This document shows, one piece after another, positions 56,899 through 64,000 of a stretch of DNA of 64,000 bases. A program made the position numbers and the translations under genes. Under the pieces are notes generated by a model. It searched no databases. It saw nothing but the letters and a program-made list of their open reading frames with translations, and was not told the origin of the DNA. This stretch comes from Comamonas thiooxydans (GTDB lineage Bacteria > Pseudomonadota > Gammaproteobacteria > Burkholderiales > Burkholderiaceae_C). Position 1 is the stretch's first letter; each line of letters begins with the position of its first letter. The stretch is from positions 806,001-870,000 of the forward strand of contig NZ_AP026738.1 of NCBI RefSeq assembly GCF_002157685.2, written 5' to 3'.

Positions 56899-57654
56899 TT
56901 ATGCGCAGAGCGTGAGCTCGAAAGTGGCGTCGTCATTGCTGGGCTGGGGCTTGCTGCCATGGGCCAGCTTGAGCAGGCGCACCGATACCAGCAGGCGGTT
57001 GCCGCTGATCTCCGGCACCAGATTCAGATGCGGGTCTATGCGCAGGCGCAGCAGCTGGAAGCTGCGGCCGGCCGGCATGGCCTGCTGGAATACGCCTTGC
57101 TCGGCCACCACGCGCTGGGGAATGCCGGTTTCGCGCAGCAGCTGCAGGATCAACTCGAGCGCCTGACCCAGCGGGGTCAGCTCGCCGGCCCAGTCTTCGA
57201 GGTCGCGCTGGCGGTAGCGCGGATCGAGGTTCTGCCAGGCGTGATAGGCCGGCAGGTCAAAGCTGCAGGTGCCGCCGGGGATGCCCACACGGCTGCGTAT
57301 GGACATCAGCCATTCGTTCTCGGTCAGCGCCTGGCCGGTCTTGCCGGTCTGTGCATTGATGGTGGCAAAGCAGCCTTCCACCTGGCGCGCCACCTGGTGC
57401 AGCATGTGCTGGGAAATATCGGGGTTGTCGCGCAGCACGTCCAGCAGGTGCTTCTGGCGCTCCAGATCCTTGATGACGTCGGCCCGAAGGTCGCTGCGCG
57501 AGGCCACATCCATGATCTCGAAGATGGTGATCAGGGCGAAATGATGATCGACCGAATGTGCGCGGGTCAGCAGCTCGCGCAGACGGCGATACAGCTGCTC
57601 AAGGCGCAGATAAGTTCTCAGACGCTCGTTAAAAGGATATTCGTACAGGATCAC
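56899..57654 (-). CDS. zapD: Cell division protein ZapD
   Basis: FtsZ-bundling protein (DUF1342), 251 residues. The N-terminus 'MILYEYPFNERLRTYLRLE' with the 'YEYPFNERIRTLLRLE' pattern of ZapD is diagnostic. The N-terminal half is helical, the C-terminal half strand-rich. It helps stabilise the Z ring at division. It lies 87 nt after coaE in the conserved pil-coaE-zapD-yacG order. Confidence 0.95.
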   Translation of the reverse strand: MILYEYPFNERLRTYLRLEQLYRRLRELLTRAHSVDHHFALITIFEIMDVASRSDLRADVIKDLERQKHLLDVLRDNPDISQHMLHQVARQVEGCFATINAQTGKTGQALTENEWLMSIRSRVGIPGGTCSFDLPAYHAWQNLDPRYRQRDLEDWAGELTPLGQALELILQLLRETGIPQRVVAEQGVFQQAMPAGRSFQLLRLRIDPHLNLVPEISGNRLLVSVRLLKLAHGSKPQPSNDDATFELTLCA

Positions 57655-57741
57655 GTTTGCTGGGCTCCTCGGGGCGCACAGGAATCAGCGGTCAACGTGC
57701 ACATGCGGCGATCACACGCACAGGCCAAGCCATGGCCTGCA

Positions 57742-58368
57742 TCATAGCCCGAACCATGCAGCGATTTGATCGGTATATGCGTGGAGAGTTTCGATTGTGA
57801 CGCCGTCATCGTTGTAGACGACCCAGTCGGCCGCTGCCAGGCGCTGCGCGCGCGTGGCCTGGACGTCGATGATGGCCTGCACGGCCTCGCGTGTGAGAGC
57901 GCTGCGCGCCATGACGCGCGCTGTCTGCGTGCTCTCGCGGCAGTCCACGACCAGCACGCCATCCAGGCGTGTTCGCCAGTGGCCGGACTCGACCAGCAGC
58001 GGAATGTCGTGCACGATGAGCTTGCTGCCCGCCGCCACGGCGGCTTCATGCTGCCGACGGGTCTGCTCGGCGATCAGGGGGTGGAGTATGGCTTCCAGGC
58101 GATGCCGCGCGCTGGGATCGGCAAAGACCAGCTCGCGCATGCGGGCGCGGTTGAGGGCGCCCTGCGTGTCGATCAGGTCGGCACCAAAAGCCTGAGCGAT
58201 GAGGGGTAGGGCCATGCCTCCAGCTGCCGTCAGGCTGCGCGAGATATGGTCGGCATCGATCAGCGTTGCGCCGCATGCCTGCAGCCTGGCTGCCACCGTG
58301 CTTTTGCCGCTGCCGATGCCGCCCGTCAGCCCCAGTCTGAATGGTGAGCGCTCAGGTGCGACTTTCAT
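57742..58368 (-). CDS. coaE: Dephospho-CoA kinase
   Basis: Final step of coenzyme A synthesis: ATP-dependent phosphorylation of dephospho-CoA. It has 208 residues; P-loop GGIGSGKS at 16-23, then 'LIDADHISR' with the conserved Asp and 'VHDIPLLVES', the typical CoaE landmarks. The ATG at 58368 follows pilD with only 3 nt between stop and start. Confidence 0.96.
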   Translation of the reverse strand: MKVAPERSPFRLGLTGGIGSGKSTVAARLQACGATLIDADHISRSLTAAGGMALPLIAQAFGADLIDTQGALNRARMRELVFADPSARHRLEAILHPLIAEQTRRQHEAAVAAGSKLIVHDIPLLVESGHWRTRLDGVLVVDCRESTQTARVMARSALTREAVQAIIDVQATRAQRLAAADWVVYNDDGVTIETLHAYTDQIAAWFGL

Positions 58369-58371
58369 GGC

Positions 58372-59241
58372 TTAGAGGCCTGCAAAGCTGAGCACCGCCT
58401 GCGGGCCCCAGATCAGGCTGACGAAACCGCCGCCGGCGAGAAAAGGGCCGAAGGGTACATAGCCACCTTCGCGCAGCTTGCTGTTGATCTTGAGTGCAAT
58501 GCCGATGACGGCGCCCACGACCGAGGCCATGAGAATGATGGGCACCAGTGCCTGCCAGCCGAACCAGGCGCCGAGCGCGGCAAACAGCTTGAAGTCGCCA
58601 TAGCCCATGCCTTCCTTGCCCGTTGCCAGCTTGAAGGCCCAGAAGATCAGCCATAGTGATATATAGCCTGCGACGGCGCCCCACAGCGATTGATGCAGAG
58701 GCACGCTGGTCCACTGCAGTGCGGAGGCAATCAGGCCGGCCCAGAGCAGGGGCAGGGTGATGGAGTCCGGCAGGAACGTGGTGTCCCAGTCTATCAAGGC
58801 AAGCGCCAGCAGCGCCGCGCTGAAGCCGCACCAGGCAAAGCCGGTGGCGGTCAGGCCGTCGCGGCCCAGACAGAAGGCAAACAGCGCGGCACAGACCAGT
58901 TCGACCACGGGATAGCGCAGGCTGATGGGCTTTTTGCAATCGGCGCAGCGGCCGCGCAGAAACAGATAGCTGAGCACGGGGATGTTCTCGTACCAGGCGA
59001 TCTGATGGCCGCAATGCGGGCAGCGCGAACGAGGCTGGCTCAGCGTGATGGCAGGCTTGGCCGGCGGCAGCTCGATCCTGGCGCCCTTGTCCTTCTGTTC
59101 CTGGGCCCATTGCGCGCCTTCGGCATGCCATTCCTGCTCCATCATCAGCGGCAGGCGGTGGATCACCACATTCAGAAAGCTGCCGATCAGCAAGCCCAGC
59201 ACGCCGCCGGCCGCGGCATTCAACACCAGTTCGGAAATCAT
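58372..59241 (-). CDS. pilD: Type IV prepilin peptidase / N-methyltransferase
   Basis: Inner-membrane aspartyl protease that cleaves and N-methylates type IV prepilins, 289 residues. The cytosolic zinc-binding cysteines are C74-C77 and C99-C102, and catalytic Asp regions are 'LIDWDTTFLPD' and 'GYGDFKLFA'. About seven hydrophobic segments follow. It overlaps pilC by one base (pilC ends at 59241). Confidence 0.96.
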   Translation of the reverse strand: MISELVLNAAAGGVLGLLIGSFLNVVIHRLPLMMEQEWHAEGAQWAQEQKDKGARIELPPAKPAITLSQPRSRCPHCGHQIAWYENIPVLSYLFLRGRCADCKKPISLRYPVVELVCAALFAFCLGRDGLTATGFAWCGFSAALLALALIDWDTTFLPDSITLPLLWAGLIASALQWTSVPLHQSLWGAVAGYISLWLIFWAFKLATGKEGMGYGDFKLFAALGAWFGWQALVPIILMASVVGAVIGIALKINSKLREGGYVPFGPFLAGGGFVSLIWGPQAVLSFAGL

Positions 59242-60458
59242 CAGACCACTTGACCCAGCTTGAAGATAGGCAGATACATGGACACCACGATGCCGCCGAT
59301 CAAGGTACCCAGGAAGACGATGATGATGGGCTCCATCAGGCTGGAGAGGCCCGCCACCATTTCGTCGACTTCGCTTTCATAGAAATCGGCTGCCTTGCCC
59401 AGCATATGGTCGATGGCGCCCGATTCCTCGCCGATGGCACACATCTGCAGCACCATGGAAGGGAAGATATTGGCATTGGCCATGGCCACGGTCAGGCTGG
59501 TGCCCGTGGAGACTTCCGACTGAATCCTGTCGGTGGCGTTTTTATAGAGGTAGTTGCCCGAAGCGCCTCCCACGGAGTCCAGTGCCTCGACCAGCGGCAC
59601 GCCGGCAGCAAACATGGTGGACAGCGTACGTGTCCAGCGGGCCACACAGGACTTCTCGATCAGCACGCCGAAGATGGGCAGCTTGAGTATGGTGCGGTCC
59701 ATGAACTGCTGCACTCGCTCGTTGCGCTTCCAGGCCTGCATGAAGAAGTAGATGCCGCCGCCCAGCACGCCAAAGATCAGCCACCAGTACTGGACGAAAT
59801 ACTCGCTGATGCCCATCACCAGCAGCGTGGGCGCAGGCAGGTCGGCGCCAAAGGAGGTGAAGACCTCCTTGAAGGCCGGAATCACGAAAATCATGATCAC
59901 GGCCACCACGACAAAGGCCACGATCATGACCGACGTGGGGTACATCAGCGCCGACTTGATCTTGGACTTGATGGCTTCCGTCTTCTCCATATAGGTGGCA
60001 AGACGGTCCAGCAGCGATTCCAGAATACCTGCGGCCTCGCCGGCCTCCACCAGATTGCAGTAGAGACTGTTGAAATAGAGCGGAAACTTGCGAAAGGCAG
60101 CGCTCAGCGAGGTGCCGGTTTCCACATCGGAGCGGATGTCGTTGAGCAGCTTGGTGACATTGGGGTTGGTATTGCCCCGGCCCACGATGTCGAAAGACTG
60201 CAGCAGCGGCACGCCGGCCTTCATCATGGTGGCCAGCTGGCGCGTGAACAGCGCAATGTCCTTGGGCTTGATCTTCCTGCCGCCGCGGGTCCTGCGCTTC
60301 TTGATCTTGGACGGAGTCACGCCCTGGCGGCGCAGCATGGCCTGGATCTGGTTTTCTCCGCCGGCACGAGTCTCGCCGCGAACGATCTTGCCGTTGCGGT
60401 CCTTGCCTTCCCACTCAAAGAGAAATTCCTTGATTCCCTTGGACGCTGCGCTTGCCAT
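59241..60458 (-). CDS. pilC: Type IV pilus inner-membrane protein PilC
   Basis: Polytopic platform protein of the type IV pilus, 405 residues, with two GspF domains: 'FTRQLATMMKAGVPLLQSFD' begins the first and 'WTRTLSTMFAAGVPLVEALD' the second. Three transmembrane segments, including the terminal one ending 'YLPIFKLGQVV'. It recruits the PilB ATPase. It starts 24 nt after pilB. Confidence 0.97.
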   Translation of the reverse strand: MASAASKGIKEFLFEWEGKDRNGKIVRGETRAGGENQIQAMLRRQGVTPSKIKKRRTRGGRKIKPKDIALFTRQLATMMKAGVPLLQSFDIVGRGNTNPNVTKLLNDIRSDVETGTSLSAAFRKFPLYFNSLYCNLVEAGEAAGILESLLDRLATYMEKTEAIKSKIKSALMYPTSVMIVAFVVVAVIMIFVIPAFKEVFTSFGADLPAPTLLVMGISEYFVQYWWLIFGVLGGGIYFFMQAWKRNERVQQFMDRTILKLPIFGVLIEKSCVARWTRTLSTMFAAGVPLVEALDSVGGASGNYLYKNATDRIQSEVSTGTSLTVAMANANIFPSMVLQMCAIGEESGAIDHMLGKAADFYESEVDEMVAGLSSLMEPIIIVFLGTLIGGIVVSMYLPIFKLGQVV

Positions 60459-60482
60459 GGCGTTCCCTCACTGATACTGGTT

Positions 60483-62225
60483 TTATTCGTTGGTGACCGC
60501 CAGCACTTCTTCGAGTGAGGTCAGACCCAGCTTGACTTTATGCAGGCCCGAGCCGCGCAGAGAGCGTACTCCTTCGGCCTTGGCCTGTGCGGCAATCTCC
60601 AGGGCGCTGCCGTCACGCAGGATGATGCGCTGAATCTCTTCGCTGATGGGCATCACCTGATAGATACCGACGCGTCCCTTGTAGCCGTTGTTGCAGGCAG
60701 GGCAGCCGACAGGCTTGTAGCTGACCCAGCTGCCGTCGAGCTCGGCTTCATCGTAGCCAGCATCGATCAGGGCGTCGTGCGGTATGTCGGCGGGCTCCTT
60801 GCACTGCGCACACAGGCGTCGCGCCAGACGCTGGGCGGTGATCAGAATCACGCTGGAGGCAATATTGAAAGGGGCGATGCCCATATTGCGCATGCGCGTC
60901 AGCGTGGTCGGAGCGTCATTGGTGTGCAGCGTGGACAGCACCAGGTGCCCGGTCTGGGCGGCCTTGATCGAGATGTCGGCGGTTTCCAGGTCGCGGATTT
61001 CGCCGACCATGATGATGTCCGGATCCTGGCGCAGAAAGGACTTGAGCGCAGCGGCAAAGGTCAGGCCGGCCTTCTCATTCACATTCACCTGGTTGACGCC
61101 GGGCATGTTGATTTCGGAAGGGTCTTCGGCGGTGGCAATGTTCACGCCCGGCTGGTTGAGCAGGTTCAGACAGGTATAGAGCGACACGGTCTTGCCCGAG
61201 CCCGTGGGGCCGGTGACCAGAATCATGCCGTAGGGGCGGTTGATGGCCTTGAGCAGGCGCTCTTTTTCCTCGGGTTCGTAGCCGAGGGCATCAATGCCCA
61301 TCTTGGCCGAACTCGGGTCCAGAATACGGATCACGATCTTTTCGCCAAACAGCGTGGGCAAGGTGCTGACACGAAAGTCGATGACGCGATCAGGGCCGAC
61401 CTTGAGCTTCATGCGGCCGTCTTGCGGAACGCGTTTCTCCGAGATGTCCAGGCGCGAGATCACCTTGATGCGGGAAGCCAGCTTGTCCTTGATCGCAATC
61501 GGGGGCGAGGCAATCTCGCGCAGCTCGCCGTCGATACGAAAGCGCACGCGGTAATTGTGTTCGTAGGGCTCGAAGTGCAGGTCGGACGCGCGCATATTGA
61601 AGGCGTCCAGCAGCATCTTGTGCAAAAACTTGACGACCGGCGCATCCTCGACCTCGGCGCCGATGGCATTGTCTTTTTCCTCGGGGGCATCCTCGATCTT
61701 GACGTCGTCGAAGTCAAAGTCTCCGGAGCTGGAATAGGAGTCCAGGGATTCGCTGACGCTCTTGCCGGTCTGCTCGACCAGCTTTTGCAGCTTGTCGGCC
61801 TCGACAACCACCCAGTCCACCAGCAGCTGGGTGGTGAACTTGATCTGCTCGGCCGCTTCCTGCTGCGTGGGGTCTGCCGTGGCAATGGTGAGCCGGTTGC
61901 CGCGCTTGCTGAGTGCCAGCACGCGATAGGCGTTGCTGATTTTCGGGTCCAGCAGCTCGCGCGGCAGCTGCTGGGCGTCGATGGCGTTGAGGTCCAGCAG
62001 CGGTGTGCTGAACATCATGGAAATGGTTTCGGCAATTTCCAGCGCGCTGATCTCGCCGGACTGGCTCAGTTCGGTGATGAACGGCGTCTTGCCTGTGGCG
62101 GCTTTCTTGGCTGCGTTCTCGGCAGCTTGCTGTGAAACCTTTCCTGCAGAAATCAGGGCCCTGCCTAAACCCGGGATGGCAATGGGCGCAGGGGCGTTCT
62201 TTTGCAGAGTGTCGGCAGCAGCCAT
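60483..62225 (-). CDS. pilB: Type IV pilus assembly ATPase PilB
   Basis: Hexameric ATPase powering pilus extension, 580 residues. An N-terminal MshEN/T2SSE-N domain is followed by the ATPase: Walker A 'GPTGSGKT', Asp box '[11 protein letters not shown]', and the tetracysteine zinc site 'CAQCKEP...CPAC'. It is the first gene of pilB-pilC-pilD-coaE-zapD-yacG. The N-terminal domain could bind c-di-GMP, as shown for some PilB/MshE proteins, so it may share a signal with the nfr cluster. Confidence 0.96.
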   Translation of the reverse strand: MAAADTLQKNAPAPIAIPGLGRALISAGKVSQQAAENAAKKAATGKTPFITELSQSGEISALEIAETISMMFSTPLLDLNAIDAQQLPRELLDPKISNAYRVLALSKRGNRLTIATADPTQQEAAEQIKFTTQLLVDWVVVEADKLQKLVEQTGKSVSESLDSYSSSGDFDFDDVKIEDAPEEKDNAIGAEVEDAPVVKFLHKMLLDAFNMRASDLHFEPYEHNYRVRFRIDGELREIASPPIAIKDKLASRIKVISRLDISEKRVPQDGRMKLKVGPDRVIDFRVSTLPTLFGEKIVIRILDPSSAKMGIDALGYEPEEKERLLKAINRPYGMILVTGPTGSGKTVSLYTCLNLLNQPGVNIATAEDPSEINMPGVNQVNVNEKAGLTFAAALKSFLRQDPDIIMVGEIRDLETADISIKAAQTGHLVLSTLHTNDAPTTLTRMRNMGIAPFNIASSVILITAQRLARRLCAQCKEPADIPHDALIDAGYDEAELDGSWVSYKPVGCPACNNGYKGRVGIYQVMPISEEIQRIILRDGSALEIAAQAKAEGVRSLRGSGLHKVKLGLTSLEEVLAVTNE

Positions 62226-62362
62226 GTATCCAAGTCTGGGAGGGGAGGAGAAGATCTATCCTACCATTCTTGTTGTGACAAACGACAGGCCGCCAGGCGC
62301 GCATGCATGCGTCAATGCCGCGTCATTGAACATGGCGCAAGAAACGGCGACAAAAATGAGAT

Positions 62363-62439
62363 TGGTCGGGGTGAGAGGATTCGAACCTCCGGCCTCTACG
62401 TCCCGAACGTAGCGCTCTACCAGGCTAAGCTACACCCCG
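62363..62439 (-). tRNA. tRNA-Pro (anticodon CGG)
   Basis: A 77-nt cloverleaf on the minus strand: acceptor CGGGGTG/CACCCCG, D arm 'TAGCTTAGCCTGGTAGAG', anticodon loop with CGG (reads CCG) in the stem CTACG/CGTAG, T arm 'GGAGGTTCGAATCCTC' and encoded CCA. It lies 39 nt after the polyprenyl synthase stop and is probably cotranscribed with it. Confidence 0.96.
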
Positions 62440-62478
62440 CAGGCTTTGTTTGTCGAGCACCGTGGTGCACCTGGCGAT

Positions 62479-63459
62479 TCAGGTGCGGCGCTCCAAAAGC
62501 TGAGAGGCCAATTGTAGCAAACTTGCGGTGTATGCATTGCTTGGCAGCGAGGCCAGTGCATCAATGGCTCGCTGGGCTTCCGCATGCGCGGCGGCTCGGG
62601 CGACGTCCAGGGCACCGGTGCTGCGCACGATCTCCACTACGGCATCCAGTTGATCCGTAGAGCCTTGTTCGATGGCGTTGCGGACGATGGCGGCCTGCTC
62701 GGCGCTGCCGCGCTGCATGGCGGCGATCAGGGGCAAGGTGCATTTGCCTTCGCGCAGGTCATCGCCCAGGTTCTTGCCCATTTCCTGAGTGTTTCCTGTG
62801 TAGTCCAGCACATCGTCAATGATCTGGAATGCCGTTCCAAGGGCCTGGCCATAGGCGGCACAGGCCTGCTCCACTTCAGGTGTGGCACCCGCCAGCACGG
62901 CAGCCAACTGGGCGCTGGCCTCGAAGAGCTGGGCGGTCTTGGAGCGGATGACGTGCAGATAGCCGGCTTCGTTCAGCGAAGCATCATGGGTATTGATGAG
63001 CTGCTGGACTTCGCCTTCTGCGATCACGTTGGTGGCGTCGGACAGGATTTGCAGCACGCGCATGCTGCCCACTTCCACCATCATCTGGAAGGAGCGGGTG
63101 TGCAGAAAGTCTCCGACCAGAACACTGGCGGGGTTGCCAAAGGTTTCGTTGGCCGTGGCCCTGCCGCGGCGCAGCGTGGACTCGTCCACCACATCGTCGT
63201 GCAGCAAGGTCGCCGTGTGGATCAGCTCCACCACGGCGGCCAGAATGTATTTGTTCTTGCCCTGGTGGCCCAAGGCACCGGCGATCAGCAGCAGCAGCGC
63301 CGGGCGCAGGCGCTTGCCGCCGGCGGCAATGATGTATTGGGAGATCTGTGCGATCAGGGGAACGCTGGTTGTCAGTCGCTGAGCAATGACGATATCCACT
63401 TCGCGCATGTCATCTGCGATCAAGGCAAGCGGATTGGATGTGGAAATTTCTGTAGTCAA
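62479..63459 (-). CDS. ispB: Polyprenyl (octaprenyl) diphosphate synthase
   Basis: trans-Prenyltransferase building the ubiquinone side chain, about 326 residues from TTG 63459. Both aspartate-rich motifs are present: 'LLHDDVVDE' and 'IIDDVLDYTG', with 'GGKRLRP' near the N-terminus. No ATG exists before the conserved region, so a TTG start is needed. TTG 63459 suits the family length and the TATAAT -10 box at 63487-63492; TTG 63507 would lie upstream of that promoter. It is divergent from rplU, as is usual for ispB. Confidence 0.9.
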   Translation of the reverse strand: MTTEISTSNPLALIADDMREVDIVIAQRLTTSVPLIAQISQYIIAAGGKRLRPALLLLIAGALGHQGKNKYILAAVVELIHTATLLHDDVVDESTLRRGRATANETFGNPASVLVGDFLHTRSFQMMVEVGSMRVLQILSDATNVIAEGEVQQLINTHDASLNEAGYLHVIRSKTAQLFEASAQLAAVLAGATPEVEQACAAYGQALGTAFQIIDDVLDYTGNTQEMGKNLGDDLREGKCTLPLIAAMQRGSAEQAAIVRNAIEQGSTDQLDAVVEIVRSTGALDVARAAAHAEAQRAIDALASLPSNAYTASLLQLASQLLERRT

Positions 63460-63486
63460 GGTGATGAACCGCCAAGTGGACTCACG

Positions 63487-63492
63487 ATTATA
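63487..63492 (-). promoter_or_regulatory. Consensus -10 box of ispB
   Basis: Minus-strand TATAAT, 28 nt upstream of the TTG start at 63459. The -35 position (17 nt upstream) reads CGCAAA, which is weak. Confidence 0.5.
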
Positions 63493-63691
63493 GAAAGATG
63501 CAACCAAGTTTTGCGTGGTGTCCTCAGAGCCCGTTCAAGTGAACGAAGGTCGCGACATTGCCGTCGCTCGCAAGGCGCAAGCCTCACCGCACACCTGTGC
63601 CTGACATCCGTCCCGCGCGGCCACGGTCGCTGCGTGCGGTGATGCTGAAGCGCTTCCTAGGGGTATGGCAGCAGAGAAAATGCATGCGTGC

Positions 63692-63697
63692 TAGAAT
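63692..63697 (+). promoter_or_regulatory. Possible -10 box of rplU
   Basis: TAGAAT 53 nt upstream of the rplU ATG in the ispB-rplU divergent gap. A GAGG ribosome site lies at 63741-63744. Confidence 0.35.
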
Positions 63698-63750
63698 TGC
63701 CGGCTCCGTGGAAATCATTTCATGGAACTCTCAGACTTTAGAGGTTTTCA

Positions 63751-64000
63751 ATGTACGCAGTCATAAAAACCGGCGGCAAGCAGTATCGCGTTGCAGCTGG
63801 CGAAAAGATCAAGGTAGAACAGATTGCTGCGGACGTAGGCCAGGAAATCGTGATCGACCAAGTTTTGGCCGTCGGCAACGGCGCTGAAATCAAGGTTGGT
63901 GCTCCCCTGGTGTCCGGTGCATCTGTAAAGGCAACTGTGGTTGCTCACGGCAAGCACGACAAGGTGCACATCTTCAAGATGCGCCGTCGTAAGCACTATC
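63751..64000 (+). CDS. rplU: 50S ribosomal protein L21 (partial, runs off the window)
   Basis: The N-terminal 83 residues of ribosomal protein L21 are present: '[17 protein letters not shown]' and '[17 protein letters not shown]' match the family. The gene is truncated only by the window end (expected total about 103 residues). A GAGG site lies 6 nt before the ATG. rpmA is expected next. Confidence 0.97.
   Translation, partial: MYAVIKTGGKQYRVAAGEKIKVEQIAADVGQEIVIDQVLAVGNGAEIKVGAPLVSGASVKATVVAHGKHDKVHIFKMRRRKHY

Overview
The window is a GC-rich bacterial chromosome segment from a betaproteobacterium of the order Burkholderiales, most likely Comamonas or a close Comamonadaceae relative. This rests on gene order (mla / bolA-murA-hisGD, hisF-I-E / hinT / tatABC, petABC-sspAB, pilBCD-coaE-zapD-yacG, ispB / rplU), on two dispersed non-coding repeat families that I associate with Comamonadaceae, and on codon bias. 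It was inferred from the sequence alone, with no database search. There are no rRNA genes, IS elements, prophages or CRISPR arrays. There are two tRNAs: Thr(UGU) and Pro(CGG).

Layout. 0-4.6 kb: gltD, a DUF3293 gene and a polar amino-acid ABC importer. 4.8-8.8 kb: a complete Mla phospholipid-transport operon (mlaF-E-D-A-C-B). 8.9-14.3 kb: a YadGH-type ABC exporter, a BolA protein, murA, hisG and hisD, ended by a strong terminator. 14.4-18.0 kb: accessory genes, namely a lipoprotein, a DUF2917 gene divergent from a MocR regulator with an operator array, and a VapBC-like toxin-antitoxin pair with a perfect palindromic operator. 18.1-22.3 kb: hisC-B-H-A and a hexose-6-phosphate mutarotase. 22.4-33.1 kb: seven minus-strand genes for a surface polysaccharide. 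33.9-37.8 kb: hisF-I-E, DUF4870, a patatin and a HIT protein. 37.9-44.7 kb: tatABC, a DegS-like protease, an MHS transporter, a Nif3 protein and pdxA. 44.8-49.7 kb: mscL, the cytochrome bc1 complex, sspA, sspB and tRNA-Thr. 49.8-56.5 kb: a DciA-like gene, secA, argJ, a DUF815 ATPase and a Nudix hydrolase. 56.6-62.4 kb: yacG, zapD, coaE and pilD-C-B, all on the minus strand, then tRNA-Pro. 62.5-64 kb: a polyprenyl diphosphate synthase and the start of rplU.

The most interesting part is the minus-strand cluster at 22.4-33.1 kb. It encodes a GlmM-like phosphoglucosamine mutase, a WecB-like UDP-GlcNAc 2-epimerase, an NfrB-like membrane glycosyltransferase with c-di-GMP-binding MshEN-type modules, an NfrA-like TPR/outer-membrane protein, a small secreted basic/proline-rich protein, a DUF2334 deacetylase-like protein and a YbcH/DUF4434-like protein. 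This matches the E. coli phage-N4 receptor glycan pathway (NfrA, NfrB, WecB, YbcH) with extra enzymes added. It is inserted between hisA and hisF on the opposite strand, behind an unusually AT-rich leader. My reading is a c-di-GMP-controlled, ManNAc-containing exopolysaccharide locus that also works as a potential phage receptor.

The histidine pathway is nearly complete (G, D, C, B, H, A, F, I, E) but split into three blocks by accessory genes. HisG is the short form, so it needs a HisZ subunit encoded elsewhere, and no histidinol-phosphatase is visible here.
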